Below, one piece after another: positions 7,211 through 16,414 of a stretch of 64,000 nucleotides of DNA; the stretch's first letter is position 1, and every line of letters starts with the position of its first letter. The notes under the pieces were generated by a model. It had not been told where the DNA came from. It saw only the letters and a program-made list of their open reading frames with translations, and did no database searches. The position numbers and the translations under genes were made by a program. The DNA comes from Pyxidicoccus sp. MSG2 (GTDB lineage: Bacteria; Myxococcota; Myxococcia; Myxococcales; Myxococcaceae): contig NZ_JAPNKC010000001.1 in the NCBI RefSeq assembly GCF_026626705.1, forward strand, positions 2,418,001 to 2,482,000. The letters run 5' to 3'.

Positions 7211-9709
7211 TCACTCGTGGGGCCGTTGGGACTCGAGGTTGTGGGCTCGACCATGAGACTCCAGTATCTGTCGCACCGTCCGTGCCTGAGGGTGGTTCGG
7301 GTGGTGCTCGACGAAGCGCCGGTACCGGCTCGCCGCCTCCTCGACGCGATTCAGGCGGGCCAGGGCCAAGCCGGAATACAGCAGGCAGTCCGCATGCTCG
7401 GGCACGAAATTCAGGCAGACATTCGCCAACTCGGCTGCCTGAAAGGCCCCCCCTACGCCACCCATTTTCAGCACCCCCTTGACCTGTGAGGCCATGCGGT
7501 CGGCATGCACCAATCTGCTGTCCTCGATGGACGAGGACTGCGACAGTGGCCAGTTCTGGCTGCCGCCGTTGACAGGCGTGACGTGCACCTGCATGAGGCC
7601 CACGTTGTCCGAGGGGTTGTCGTCGACGAAGCCACATTTCAGCGCCTCGACTCCCTCGATGACCACCTTGTTGAACGCCTCCAACTCGTTGCCCTGTCTC
7701 AGGAGGAACGCCACGGGCCCCCTCACGGCGACGTCTCCGTCCTGCGCGGAAGGCGACCATTGGATGCAGGCGATCCAACGCTCGAGGCCGCGCCCCGGCC
7801 CACGGGTGCGCGCTGGCACACCGCCCGAGGCCGTCAGCGTCACGGAATATCTGATCGACCGGCTCAGCCCCGTGAGCAGCGCGGCCTTTTCCAGGGACGC
7901 GCCTCTGGCCTCCGGGCGGAAGGCGATCTGCTTCTGCTTCTTCAAGCCAGCTTGTGTGCTCGCGAGCTGGATGCTGCGCTGACGCGGACTCCCCAGGGAG
8001 GGCGGGCTCAACGTGAAGAAGGAGATGCTCGAGGCCCCGACGAAGAACATCGCTTTGTCGGTCACCTCCCCGAGGGAGTCCTCCGCGGGCATCCGCGAGC
8101 CCGAGAGCAGGTAGAAGATGCGGAGCGGATTGGAATTGGAAGGACTGAGGATCGCCGGCCGCCGCGAACGCGGGTTCTCGGTGATATCCGACACCTCGTA
8201 GAGCCTGCTCGGTGTCAGCCCCGTGGCGGCGACGAAGCTTCGAGGCACGAGGATGACATGCCTCCGGGCCTCCAGCCGGAAGGTCAGCTTACGGGCGGTG
8301 TCCGACGTCGTGCCCGAGTCTGGCGCCTCGCGCGCGAAGGCCGCTGTCGCCATGGCCTCGGCGAGAGCTACGAGCGCCTCCTGTTTCGGCGCTTCCACCG
8401 GTGCGGCGGGTTGCTGGACGGAAACCTCCTCCAGAGCCTCCGCCGGCGGCGGCTGCGGTGACGGTTCATTCTCCGTGGGAGTCGGGCCCGCGCTCCAGTC
8501 GGGCATCAGCACGGCGGCAGTCCCGAGCGACAGCAGGAGGCCCGCGCCAGCAACGAGCGCTCTCCGTGAGAGACGTGGCGAGGACGCCGGCATCGTCTCG
8601 GGTTCCGTCTCGTGCTTCGGCCCGCGCTCGACGGCCGTCTGCCGCGCCTTCGGGGGAAGCGGCGAAGGCCCGTCCCCATTTCGCGTCGGAGTGAGGTTGG
8701 GTGCGGTGCTTCGCCAGAGGGCCAGCTCCTCCCGGAACGAGGGCGGCACCGACATCTCGCGTCCCTCCTTGGCCAGCTCCTCCCGGAACAACTCCCGGAC
8801 GAGGTGCGCCAGGTTCACGGAGGAGAACCGGGGATCGAAACCGTAGAGGAAGCCCGCCAACGCATCGCCGAAGGCGTGGCTGGACTCGAAACGTGCCGGC
8901 AGGTCCACCGCCAGCGCGCGCATGACGAGCGCATCCAGCGCGGCGGGGATGCCTCCGCGCAGCTCGCTGGGCGCGGGGAAGTCGCCGCGCGCCATCCGCA
9001 CCATCACCGTCTGCGGCGGCCCGGTGAGCGGGCGCTGACCGCACAGCATCTCGTACAGCACCAGGCCGGTGGCCCACACGTCCGTGCGCGCATCCACCGC
9101 CTCACCGCGCGCCTGCTCGGGCGAGAAGAAAAGGTACTTCCCCTTCACCACGCCGGGCTCGGTGTCGAACGTGCGCAGCAAGCGCGCCTTGGCGATGCCG
9201 AAGTCGACGATCTTGACCTGACCTTCGTAGCTGACGAGCACGTTGTCCGGAGAGATGTCCCGGTGGACGATGCCCAGCGGCTGCCCCTTCTCGTCCGTGC
9301 GCGTGTGCGCGTAGTGCAGGCCCCGGCACATCTCCAGCGCGATGAAGGTGGCGACCGGGACGGGCAGGCAGGAGAACCCGGAGCGCAGCGCCCGCTTCAG
9401 GATGCGGTGGAGGGGCTGGCCGTCCACGTACTCCATGGCCAGGAAGTAGTCCCCGTCCACCTGACCGAAGTCGAAGACCTGGGCGACGTTGCCATGCGAC
9501 AGCGTGGCGGAGATGCGCGCCTCGCTGATGAACATGGAGATGAAGGCCTCGTCACCGGAGAACTCCGGCAACACCTTCTTGATGAGCACGGGCTTGGTGA
9601 CGCCGGCGTCGCCCACCAGGCGGGCGCGCCACGTCTCCGCCATTCCGCCTCGACCGAGCCAGGACACCAGCTCGTAGCGGCCGAACCTGTCTCCGGGTTG
9701 CAAGGACAT
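7211..9709 (-). CDS. Ser/Thr protein kinase with membrane anchor and C-terminal TPR
   Basis: 832 residues. Residues about 11-285 are a complete eukaryotic-like kinase: Gly-rich loop LGRGGMAETW, the VLIKK lysine, catalytic HRDISPDNVLV (D151), DFGIA (D169), and SPEQARGEAVDARTDVWATGLVLYEML. A Pro/Thr-rich linker leads to one membrane segment at about 383-402, so the last 430 residues should be extracytoplasmic. That part contains a beta-rich region I do not recognise and ends with a TPR-like pair (ADCLLYSGLALARLNRVEEAASRYRRF). It is convergent with the TPR gene to its left; the 241 bases between them hold nothing else I can assign. The role is probably signal reception through the unrecognised external domain. 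Confidence 0.9.
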   Translation of the reverse strand: MSLQPGDRFGRYELVSWLGRGGMAETWRARLVGDAGVTKPVLIKKVLPEFSGDEAFISMFISEARISATLSHGNVAQVFDFGQVDGDYFLAMEYVDGQPLHRILKRALRSGFSCLPVPVATFIALEMCRGLHYAHTRTDEKGQPLGIVHRDISPDNVLVSYEGQVKIVDFGIAKARLLRTFDTEPGVVKGKYLFFSPEQARGEAVDARTDVWATGLVLYEMLCGQRPLTGPPQTVMVRMARGDFPAPSELRGGIPAALDALVMRALAVDLPARFESSHAFGDALAGFLYGFDPRFSSVNLAHLVRELFREELAKEGREMSVPPSFREELALWRSTAPNLTPTRNGDGPSPLPPKARQTAVERGPKHETEPETMPASSPRLSRRALVAGAGLLLSLGTAAVLMPDWSAGPTPTENEPSPQPPPAEALEEVSVQQPAAPVEAPKQEALVALAEAMATAAFAREAPDSGTTSDTARKLTFRLEARRHVILVPRSFVAATGLTPSRLYEVSDITENPRSRRPAILSPSNSNPLRIFYLLSGSRMPAEDSLGEVTDKAMFFVGASSISFFTLSPPSLGSPRQRSIQLASTQAGLKKQKQIAFRPEARGASLEKAALLTGLSRSIRYSVTLTASGGVPARTRGPGRGLERWIACIQWSPSAQDGDVAVRGPVAFLLRQGNELEAFNKVVIEGVEALKCGFVDDNPSDNVGLMQVHVTPVNGGSQNWPLSQSSSIEDSRLVHADRMASQVKGVLKMGGVGGAFQAAELANVCLNFVPEHADCLLYSGLALARLNRVEEAASRYRRFVEHHPNHPQARTVRQILESHGRAHNLESQRPHE

Positions 9710-9773
9710 TGCGGCGTGGAGCCTACCTCATAAACCGGGAATTCAAGGCCATGCGCCTCACCCGCCCCGTGGC

Positions 9774-9890
9774 ATGTTCCGGGACGTGTCGCGTCAGCAC
9801 CTCATCCTCGAAGTGAGGGAAGACGGCGGACGCGCGATGAACCCGGGCTCGCGCAACGGCTCGTTCTGCGAGGGCATGCGCCTGACACCA
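9774..9890 (+). pseudogene. Relic of an FHA domain
   Basis: The translated stretch has DVSRQHLILE and, exactly 20 residues after the Val, GSRNGSF...GMRL. This is the spacing of the phosphothreonine-binding core of FHA domains (SRxH and GSxNGTxxNG). The preceding half of the domain (GR..DI.L) is missing, and the frame then runs through a Pro/Arg/Ser-rich stretch into the signal peptide of the next gene. I therefore read it as a decayed gene end rather than part of the lipoprotein. Its position beside a Ser/Thr kinase is suggestive of a lost partner. Confidence 0.55.
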
Positions 9891-9995
9891 CAGGCCCGTC
9901 CGCGGAGTCGGGCCCCGGGAAGATCCGGGCGACCCGTCGTTTCCTTTCCCATGCCCCATTCTTCGCAGCACTCCTCGCGAACCCGAGGAGCCAGG

Positions 9996-12974
9996 ATGCG
10001 CCGTGCCGTCATCAGCTTGATAGGAGCACTGGGGCTCCACACGGGATGCGATTCCGTGGCGGTGGTCGATTCACCCGCGCCCGAGGCGCGGACGGCGTCG
10101 ACGGCCCTGTGCACCCCGCCGCCCGTCGACGAGGAGTTCCCCGACGACCCCTCGAACCCGAACTTCCCCAAGGGCTGGGTCGTCTTCACGCAGGTCCCCG
10201 GCACGACCGACGATACCCATGCCCTGCAACAGGCGCTCGATGCCCTCGATCCCCCGGGCTGCGGCGCGCCGCCCTGCCGCAACACGCTCTTCCTTCCTCG
10301 CGGCGACTACAACATCTCGGGGACCCTCTACATGGCGACCCGAGGCATCCGGGTCATCGGTGCCGCCCCCTCGAGCACTCGCATCCACTGGAGGGGACAG
10401 CCGTATGTCAACGCCACGGAGATCAGCCTGGGCAACGTTGGCGTCTTCCATGGACCCGACCGGGACTCGCTGTGGGGCTTCGACTCGAGCAGCTATCCGG
10501 ACGTGGTCGAGTCGCTCGCCCCGCCCTACCCTCAGCCCACCCGCCCCAAGCCGTGGATGTTCCTGCTCAATGGCGCGGGCGGGGGTGAAATCAAGCGGCT
10601 GACGCTCGACGGCGCCGGTCGCGCGGAAGCGGCGATTCGCATCGCGAACAACCGCGGCCTCCGGCCGAACAGCAGCTGGGTGGACGCCAGCGGCCGGTTG
10701 CATGGGAGCAATGCGAGCGGATTCCGCTTCACCGACCTGATCATCGCCGACTCCGCCCGAGGCATCTGGGCCGGCTACAACGATCCAGTCCTCGGGAACT
10801 CGGCGAACGACGACGAGGGCTACATCCTCCGCACCCGGTTCCTGCGCATTGGCAAGGCGCACTCGGTGGACGTCGGGTTGCCCCCGGGCGCGGCGCAGGC
10901 CGGCGTGCTGTTGAGCGCGCAGCAGACCTACAACTGGGACATCCAGGACTCGTCGTTCGAGGACTGCGACGCGGGCATCGTGGCGGCGGTCGGCGGCTTC
11001 AATGCCTGGCACAATGTCTTCACCGGCTCGCGGGTCAGTGACCTGTACCTCGGCGGCTCGGGGGGCCGGTTCGAGGCGCGCGACAATACCTCGCAGGGCT
11101 CGTGGCGCTTCGTGCTCACCGACGGGAGCGACGAGAACGGCCACTTCGTCCCCCTGGTGAACCCCCAGAGCCAGAGCAACCAGGGCGCCGGCTGGTACAA
11201 GCCCATCATCCTCGCCAACAACGCCGTGCTGGCACCCCGCTGGGCGGCGCTCGACCTACGGACCCAGGCGGCGTTGATCATCGACAACACCCTGCAGAGT
11301 GCGACGTTCCCGGACGGCTCCGTCCACGCGCCCATCCAGTTCACCATCGGGCCAGGCTACCAGTCGGCGGGCACGTACTCGCCCAACAACCTGACAATCA
11401 TTGGCAATGCGTTCAGCGGCACCGATACCACCGCCGCATCGCTCGTCTCCAACACCTGGTGGAGGGGCTCGCTGCAAGCGGGCCAGTGGAGTGGTCCTCC
11501 ACCGATGCACCTCGTGCAGTTTGGAAACGCGACGTGGTCCGGGCCGCCCACGGTTCCCGCTCCGCCGGTCGCCCCGACCTATCACGGCCGTCCGGTCGTC
11601 GAGATCACCCCCTCGATGTCGGTGGCGGCGATCAACCATGCGCTCATCGACGCGATGGCACTGCCGACGCGGCCGATGTTCCACTTCCAGTCCGGCGTCT
11701 ACTACCTCGACTCGACCATCGTGGTACCCGCCGGTTTCGACGGCATCCTCGCGGGCGACGGCGTGGGCACCCAGATCCTGCCCGACTTCCAGAGCTACGA
11801 AGGGGTGCCGGGCACGACGTATCTCGACCTCCCGCCCGGCTCGACGTTCCCGCTCTTCAAGCTGCTGGCTCCGGCGCGGGCGACGGTCCGCGATCTCCTC
11901 ATCCAGACCGCGGGGTCCGCTTCCGCGGGGACCGCCAACCCGGCGAGGCCGCAGGTGCGCGCGTTCGTCATCAACAGCTTCGACAGCTTCGGTGACCAGA
12001 CCTACCTCCGTCAGACGCTCGTCTCGGCGAGCAATGCGGACAAGGCGCTGAGCAACGGCGTGCTGACCGACACCTTCAGCCGCAGCCTGATGGTGGATGG
12101 CCTCGACGCCAACCTCGTGCGCTCCGACAAGGGCGCCTTCGGCGCGGCGAACATCGGCGTGCTGGTTCGCGGCTCGCCGACAGCCCCTCCGAGCCAGGCC
12201 GGCGTGCGGCTCAACGGAGGCAGCGCCGGACTCACCTGGCGCAGCGTGCTGCGCACCGAGCGCAACGCCCTCCTCATCGAGCAGGGCGTCGAGCACGAGA
12301 GCGTGCTGGGGTACGACCTGTCGAATGACGGTGGGCCCGACGGCGCCTCGGGGAGGGTGACGCTCGCGGGCTCGAGCAACCTGATCGTTCCGACCCATCC
12401 GCTCCCGTTGACCCTCCAATACGGCGACCTGAACGCGACCGGGTTCCAGGGCAACCTGACCGTCCTCGCCAAGAACTCCGACATGCACGTGGTGCGCGGC
12501 GGCACTCCCCACGGGGGCGACGGCACGCTCCTGCTCGGCTACCTGTTCGAGAACCACACGCCCATCGCCCCCTGGGGGCAGGGCCTGGCCCCCGTCTACG
12601 ACCCCATCGCACTGCCGAATCAGCCGATGCCCTGTGGCCCCGTGCAGAGCATCGCCTCTCCCTTCCTGGCGAAACAGAACCGGGCCTACGCCTCGGTCAA
12701 CGGCGGCTTCGGCTACAAGGACTGCGTCGAGATCAACACCATCAGCGGCGGCGTCTCCGCGGAGACCTCGTTCATGTCGCTGCTGCTGCGCGACTTCCGC
12801 GCGTCGCACGTCCTGCCATGGACGCGCACCTGCCAGACGGACCTGGCCGACCTCGTCATCGATCGCGTCGACGTCTCGTTCTTCGATCCGGTTGGCAACA
12901 TCCAGACCGGCAAGGTGCTCTCCTACGGAGGAGCCATCCACCTCCGCAAGGTGACGGCCGCCAGCAACCATTGA
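9996..12974 (+). CDS. Pectate-lyase-like beta-helix lipoprotein
   Basis: The start at 9996 has an AGGAG site and opens a lipoprotein signal (MRRAVISLIGALGLHTGC), leaving 992 residues; the frame is open further upstream but that part is the FHA relic. Residues about 60-450 resemble the Pectate_lyase_3 right-handed beta-helix: TDDTHALQQALDAL, then RNTLFLPRGDYNISGTL and RIHWRG. A second, similar unit begins near residue 545 (MSVAAINHALIDAM, GVYYLDSTIVV, GVGTQI). Such proteins bind or cut polysaccharides at the cell surface. No catalytic triad can be assigned by eye, so it could be a lyase, hydrolase or adhesin. It ends convergently with the kelch lipoprotein. Confidence 0.8.
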   Translation: MRRAVISLIGALGLHTGCDSVAVVDSPAPEARTASTALCTPPPVDEEFPDDPSNPNFPKGWVVFTQVPGTTDDTHALQQALDALDPPGCGAPPCRNTLFLPRGDYNISGTLYMATRGIRVIGAAPSSTRIHWRGQPYVNATEISLGNVGVFHGPDRDSLWGFDSSSYPDVVESLAPPYPQPTRPKPWMFLLNGAGGGEIKRLTLDGAGRAEAAIRIANNRGLRPNSSWVDASGRLHGSNASGFRFTDLIIADSARGIWAGYNDPVLGNSANDDEGYILRTRFLRIGKAHSVDVGLPPGAAQAGVLLSAQQTYNWDIQDSSFEDCDAGIVAAVGGFNAWHNVFTGSRVSDLYLGGSGGRFEARDNTSQGSWRFVLTDGSDENGHFVPLVNPQSQSNQGAGWYKPIILANNAVLAPRWAALDLRTQAALIIDNTLQSATFPDGSVHAPIQFTIGPGYQSAGTYSPNNLTIIGNAFSGTDTTAASLVSNTWWRGSLQAGQWSGPPPMHLVQFGNATWSGPPTVPAPPVAPTYHGRPVVEITPSMSVAAINHALIDAMALPTRPMFHFQSGVYYLDSTIVVPAGFDGILAGDGVGTQILPDFQSYEGVPGTTYLDLPPGSTFPLFKLLAPARATVRDLLIQTAGSASAGTANPARPQVRAFVINSFDSFGDQTYLRQTLVSASNADKALSNGVLTDTFSRSLMVDGLDANLVRSDKGAFGAANIGVLVRGSPTAPPSQAGVRLNGGSAGLTWRSVLRTERNALLIEQGVEHESVLGYDLSNDGGPDGASGRVTLAGSSNLIVPTHPLPLTLQYGDLNATGFQGNLTVLAKNSDMHVVRGGTPHGGDGTLLLGYLFENHTPIAPWGQGLAPVYDPIALPNQPMPCGPVQSIASPFLAKQNRAYASVNGGFGYKDCVEINTISGGVSAETSFMSLLLRDFRASHVLPWTRTCQTDLADLVIDRVDVSFFDPVGNIQTGKVLSYGGAIHLRKVTAASNH

Positions 12975-12976
12975 CC

Positions 12977-12994
12977 CCACCCGCTCGAGGGTGG
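12977..12994. terminator. Small inverted repeat between convergent genes
   Basis: CCACCC and GGGTGG form a 6-bp stem around a 6-base loop three bases after the beta-helix gene stop. There is no T-run, so it is a weak terminator candidate at best. Confidence 0.25.
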
Positions 12995-13110
12995 CGGCGG
13001 TGCGAGGAGAGCGACGGGATGCCGCGACGCTCCCGCTGCACCGCCGTCACTTCCTCGGCCGCCTCCGGTACGCCACGAACGACGCAGGGAGGACTCTCGT
13101 CACCCCAGGC

Positions 13111-16035
13111 TCACTCCTTGGCGCGCACGTACACGTACGGCTCCGCGCGGACCCAGGCGTCCGGCTGCATCAGCGCCAGGGAGAAGTCGTCGTAATCAAA
13201 GGAGCTGGTGGTGAAGCTGCCGGTGTCCACGTACCAGGACACGTGCTGGCCGGGCGGCCGGGGCCGCGACGGCGCGAGGGTGCTCGGCTCCGGGAGCTGG
13301 AAGGCCACGGGCTGCTCGCCCACCGGAGCCATGTAGAGCCAGTCATCCGGTGCCAGCGCGGCGCCGATTCCCACCTGGAGCAGTTTCGTGCCCTCGGGTG
13401 GGCTCAGCGACCAGGTCTCCTGCGCCACCGTGGGAATCTCCGGCCCCACGATGCACTCCGCGACGCCCGGCGTGAGGTTCGTGGACGGTGAGGGCACGGC
13501 CAGGGGCTGGCTCGGCGTGCCCTCCCAGTAGACCCAGGCGCTGACACACGTATCCATCGTCTGCCCGGTGAGGATGGCGGTGAACCACTGCGCCGTGCCG
13601 GGCTGGAGGGGAATGGTGTCGAAGCGCAGTCTGCGCCCGGCGAGGTCCGCCTGGACGACACCGTTGGTCTCCGAAAAGAAGCCGGGGCGCTGTCGGTAGG
13701 CCGCGCCGCTCAGGGACGCCATGGACATCCACGACTCGGGGAGGGCGAGAGTGGCCGTGGTGGTCTGCAGCGGCAGCGGCCCGGGCGGGAAGGCGATGTC
13801 CAGCGACGTGTCCGCCGTGAAGGGGCCCACCACGCCCAGGTCCGCGTGAGACCAGAGCACGGCCGGAGTCTGGCTCCGGTCCGAGACGTAGGCGGTGATG
13901 GAGAGCCGCTCGTCGAGGGGCACGTCCGGTAGCGCGTAGGAGCCCGTGCCACCCACCAGGGTGACGGTCCTCCGGCCCAGGTAGCCGCCGTCCCCCGACA
14001 CCTGCACCGTGGCCTGGATGCGAGTGCCCGACGGGCCTCCGGACAGCAGGCCCGACAGCCGCACCGAGGGCCGGGACGGCGGCGGGGCACTGCGCCACGT
14101 CCACTGGCCCGTGGAGGGCGCGAAGGTCCACACGTCACCGCTGATGCGGCTGTCCGCCTGTCGGACGCCACCCACGACGAGGAGCTGGCCGCTCCGGGCA
14201 TCCGCCACCAGCGCATGGCCATGGAGCTTCGGCGGAGCGCCCGGCGCTCCATCCGGAACCAGAGTCATCCAGGCTCCGTCGCGGAGCACCAGCAGGTCGT
14301 TCCGGTCCAGGCCGTCGACCCTGCCGCCGAAGGCGTACAGCTCACCGGTGGCCGGGTGGAAGGCCAGGCCGAAGTCCTCGCGGGTGGAGGGCATCGAGGA
14401 CAGGGGCCTCCACGTGTCGTTCGCGGGGGAGTAGGCGTTGCAGTCGGACAGCTCGCCCAGGAAGGCGTGGGTGCCTCCACAGACCACCACCTCACCGTGG
14501 ACCGGGTCGAACGCCGCGGCCGCGTCGGCGCGAGCCATGGGAATGGGGCCGGAGGGGAAGCGCTGCGTCCAGGCGTGGGTGGCCGGCGTGTAGACCCAGG
14601 TGTCGTTGAGCGTCATCCAGGCGCTCGAGGAGTAGCCCCCGAAGAGGACGACGTGCTCGCCCGTTCCGTCCGCCGCCATCACCGCCGCGGTGCGACCCTC
14701 CGGGCCCGCCACGTCCCACCGGGTCCACGCGCGCGCGTCCGACTCGTACTCCCAGGTCTCGGTGGGGAAGGTGTTGTCCAGGCACGTGACGCCGCCGAAG
14801 ACGACGAGCGTGCCGCTCGCGAAGGCCCCCGCGCCGTAGACGCGGGCCGGCATGGTGGCCGGCATGCCGTGAAGGACGGGCTCGTGCCAGGTGTTCGTGG
14901 TGGCGTCGCCCAGCTCGACGACGTTGTCGATGCACCCCCAGGTCCCCAGGGCGTTGTAGCCGCCGGTGACGAGGATGCGCCCGGAGGCCGGGTCCGTGGC
15001 GGAGACGAAGTCATAGCGGGGCATCGGCAGCGGCCAGGCCCCCAGGGACAGCGTCACGAGCGCGGCATTCACCCTCGCCATCGTCATGTTCTGCAGGTGG
15101 TTGCCGTTGGCGGTGATGTCCACGGTGTCGGAGTCGCCGTCCAGCCCCAGGCCGGTGAAGACCACCTTGCCCGTGGCGTCGGAGAGGGCCTGCCTCGGCG
15201 GGTCATACTCCTGGCCATTGCGGCGCACGCGGACGCCCACGCCCGGAAGGGCCCGGCCGGCGCTGTCCACGGTGAAGACGGTGAGGGTGTCAGTCAGCGG
15301 GCTGCCCCGGGGAGGAAGGCTCGCGGCGCCGCCTCCGGCGATGGGGCGGGGGACGCGGGTCTCCAGGGGCAGGACGCGCTCCACGCGGCCTCCCGCCGCG
15401 TCCGAGACGCGCACCGTCACCATGGAGCGACCAGCGCTGCCCTGGGCGGGGGCTCCAGAGAAGGTGCCACTCGCGGCGTCCAGGGCGAGGCCCGCGGGAA
15501 GGGGGCTGACGCTGAAGGTGAGCGGAGGCTGGCCGCCGCGCGCCGACAGCCGCACCGGAACTCCCGGGACGGCGAGCCAGGTGATGCCCTCGAAGGCTCC
15601 GGGCAGGGCCTCCGTGGTGAGCACGAGCTCCGCGGAGATGACCAGTCCCAGCGCCTTGCGCACGCGCTGGACGCCGTCCGTCACCTCCACGATGAGGACG
15701 GTGGTGCCCTCGGTCGTGGGGGTTCCCGACAGCGTTCCGTCCACCGCGAGCGTCACGCCTCCGGGCAGCGGCCCCGACACGAGCCTCCAGGACAGCGGAC
15801 TGTTGCCACCGATGGCGGTCAGCTTCGCGAGGTAGCCCGCGCCAACGCGTCCCGGAGGCAGCTTGTTCGTGGTGATGAAGAGTGGAAGGGGCTGGGGCGG
15901 CAGCACGCCATGAATCCCAGACACATCCTGTTGCAATTCCGGAGCGCTCGCGGTGCTCCGGCCAGACTCCATCGAGGCGTCCTGGCAGGCCGTCAGGGCC
16001 AGCAGCAGGACACATCCCAGGTAGATACGATTCAT
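13111..16035 (-). CDS. Ig-like and kelch-repeat lipoprotein
   Basis: The ATG at 16035 lies nine bases after GAGGGGG and opens a lipoprotein signal (MNRIYLGCVLLLALTAC), giving 974 residues. Residues about 45-215 are two putative Ig/cadherin-like modules of the He_PIG type (SPLSWRLVSGPLPGGVTL, LTFSVSPLPAGLALD). A carboxypeptidase-regulatory-like fold follows (GRALPGVGVRVRRNG). Residues about 340-640 hold at least six kelch blades (VTGGYNALGTW, VVFGGVTCLD, LFGGYSSSAW, VCGGTHAFLG, AFGGRVDGLD, VVGGVRQADS). The C-terminus is beta-rich. Kelch propellers bind proteins or sugars; this one should sit on the cell surface. Its exact ligand is unknown. Confidence 0.85.
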   Translation of the reverse strand: MNRIYLGCVLLLALTACQDASMESGRSTASAPELQQDVSGIHGVLPPQPLPLFITTNKLPPGRVGAGYLAKLTAIGGNSPLSWRLVSGPLPGGVTLAVDGTLSGTPTTEGTTVLIVEVTDGVQRVRKALGLVISAELVLTTEALPGAFEGITWLAVPGVPVRLSARGGQPPLTFSVSPLPAGLALDAASGTFSGAPAQGSAGRSMVTVRVSDAAGGRVERVLPLETRVPRPIAGGGAASLPPRGSPLTDTLTVFTVDSAGRALPGVGVRVRRNGQEYDPPRQALSDATGKVVFTGLGLDGDSDTVDITANGNHLQNMTMARVNAALVTLSLGAWPLPMPRYDFVSATDPASGRILVTGGYNALGTWGCIDNVVELGDATTNTWHEPVLHGMPATMPARVYGAGAFASGTLVVFGGVTCLDNTFPTETWEYESDARAWTRWDVAGPEGRTAAVMAADGTGEHVVLFGGYSSSAWMTLNDTWVYTPATHAWTQRFPSGPIPMARADAAAAFDPVHGEVVVCGGTHAFLGELSDCNAYSPANDTWRPLSSMPSTREDFGLAFHPATGELYAFGGRVDGLDRNDLLVLRDGAWMTLVPDGAPGAPPKLHGHALVADARSGQLLVVGGVRQADSRISGDVWTFAPSTGQWTWRSAPPPSRPSVRLSGLLSGGPSGTRIQATVQVSGDGGYLGRRTVTLVGGTGSYALPDVPLDERLSITAYVSDRSQTPAVLWSHADLGVVGPFTADTSLDIAFPPGPLPLQTTTATLALPESWMSMASLSGAAYRQRPGFFSETNGVVQADLAGRRLRFDTIPLQPGTAQWFTAILTGQTMDTCVSAWVYWEGTPSQPLAVPSPSTNLTPGVAECIVGPEIPTVAQETWSLSPPEGTKLLQVGIGAALAPDDWLYMAPVGEQPVAFQLPEPSTLAPSRPRPPGQHVSWYVDTGSFTTSSFDYDDFSLALMQPDAWVRAEPYVYVRAKE

Positions 16036-16414
16036 TCCAGACATCCCCCTCGACTGCGCGTGGTCGTCCGCGAAGGAGCAACATCGCCAGGAGGTGGTGG
16101 GACAGCGGGCCTCTGGGATGCTGCGACTTCGCATTCCGCGTCCGGCCCGCGGGGCTGGGAACATCTCAAAATCCTCGCTTGAAAAGCAACGGGACTTTCC
16201 TTCAGCACGGGTATCCTTCCCAGACACGTCTGCGCAGAAGAGAGGATTGAGGCCAGACGCGGGCCATGGAGCGCCTCGTCTTCACCGGGGCGGAGGGCGC
16301 CCTGCCCCACCCCTCGTGACGACAGGCCGCCTGCGTCCCTGAGCACGCGCCCGGCCGCTCCCCCGGCAGCCGGGGCCCCCGCGCACGGATGGGGCACGCC
16401 CGCGACTCCCGGAT
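16036..16414. other. 379-base divergent intergenic region
   Basis: This stretch lies between the 5' ends of two divergent genes and must hold their promoters. I see no open frame with support, no clear palindrome and no RNA gene. It is somewhat less GC-rich around 16170-16210. Confidence 0.4.

Noticed and set aside
7006..7482. Open frames over the 3' end of the kinase gene and the convergent spacer
   Set aside because: Low-complexity Pro/Gly/Arg translation with no homology features; shadows of GC-rich codon bias.
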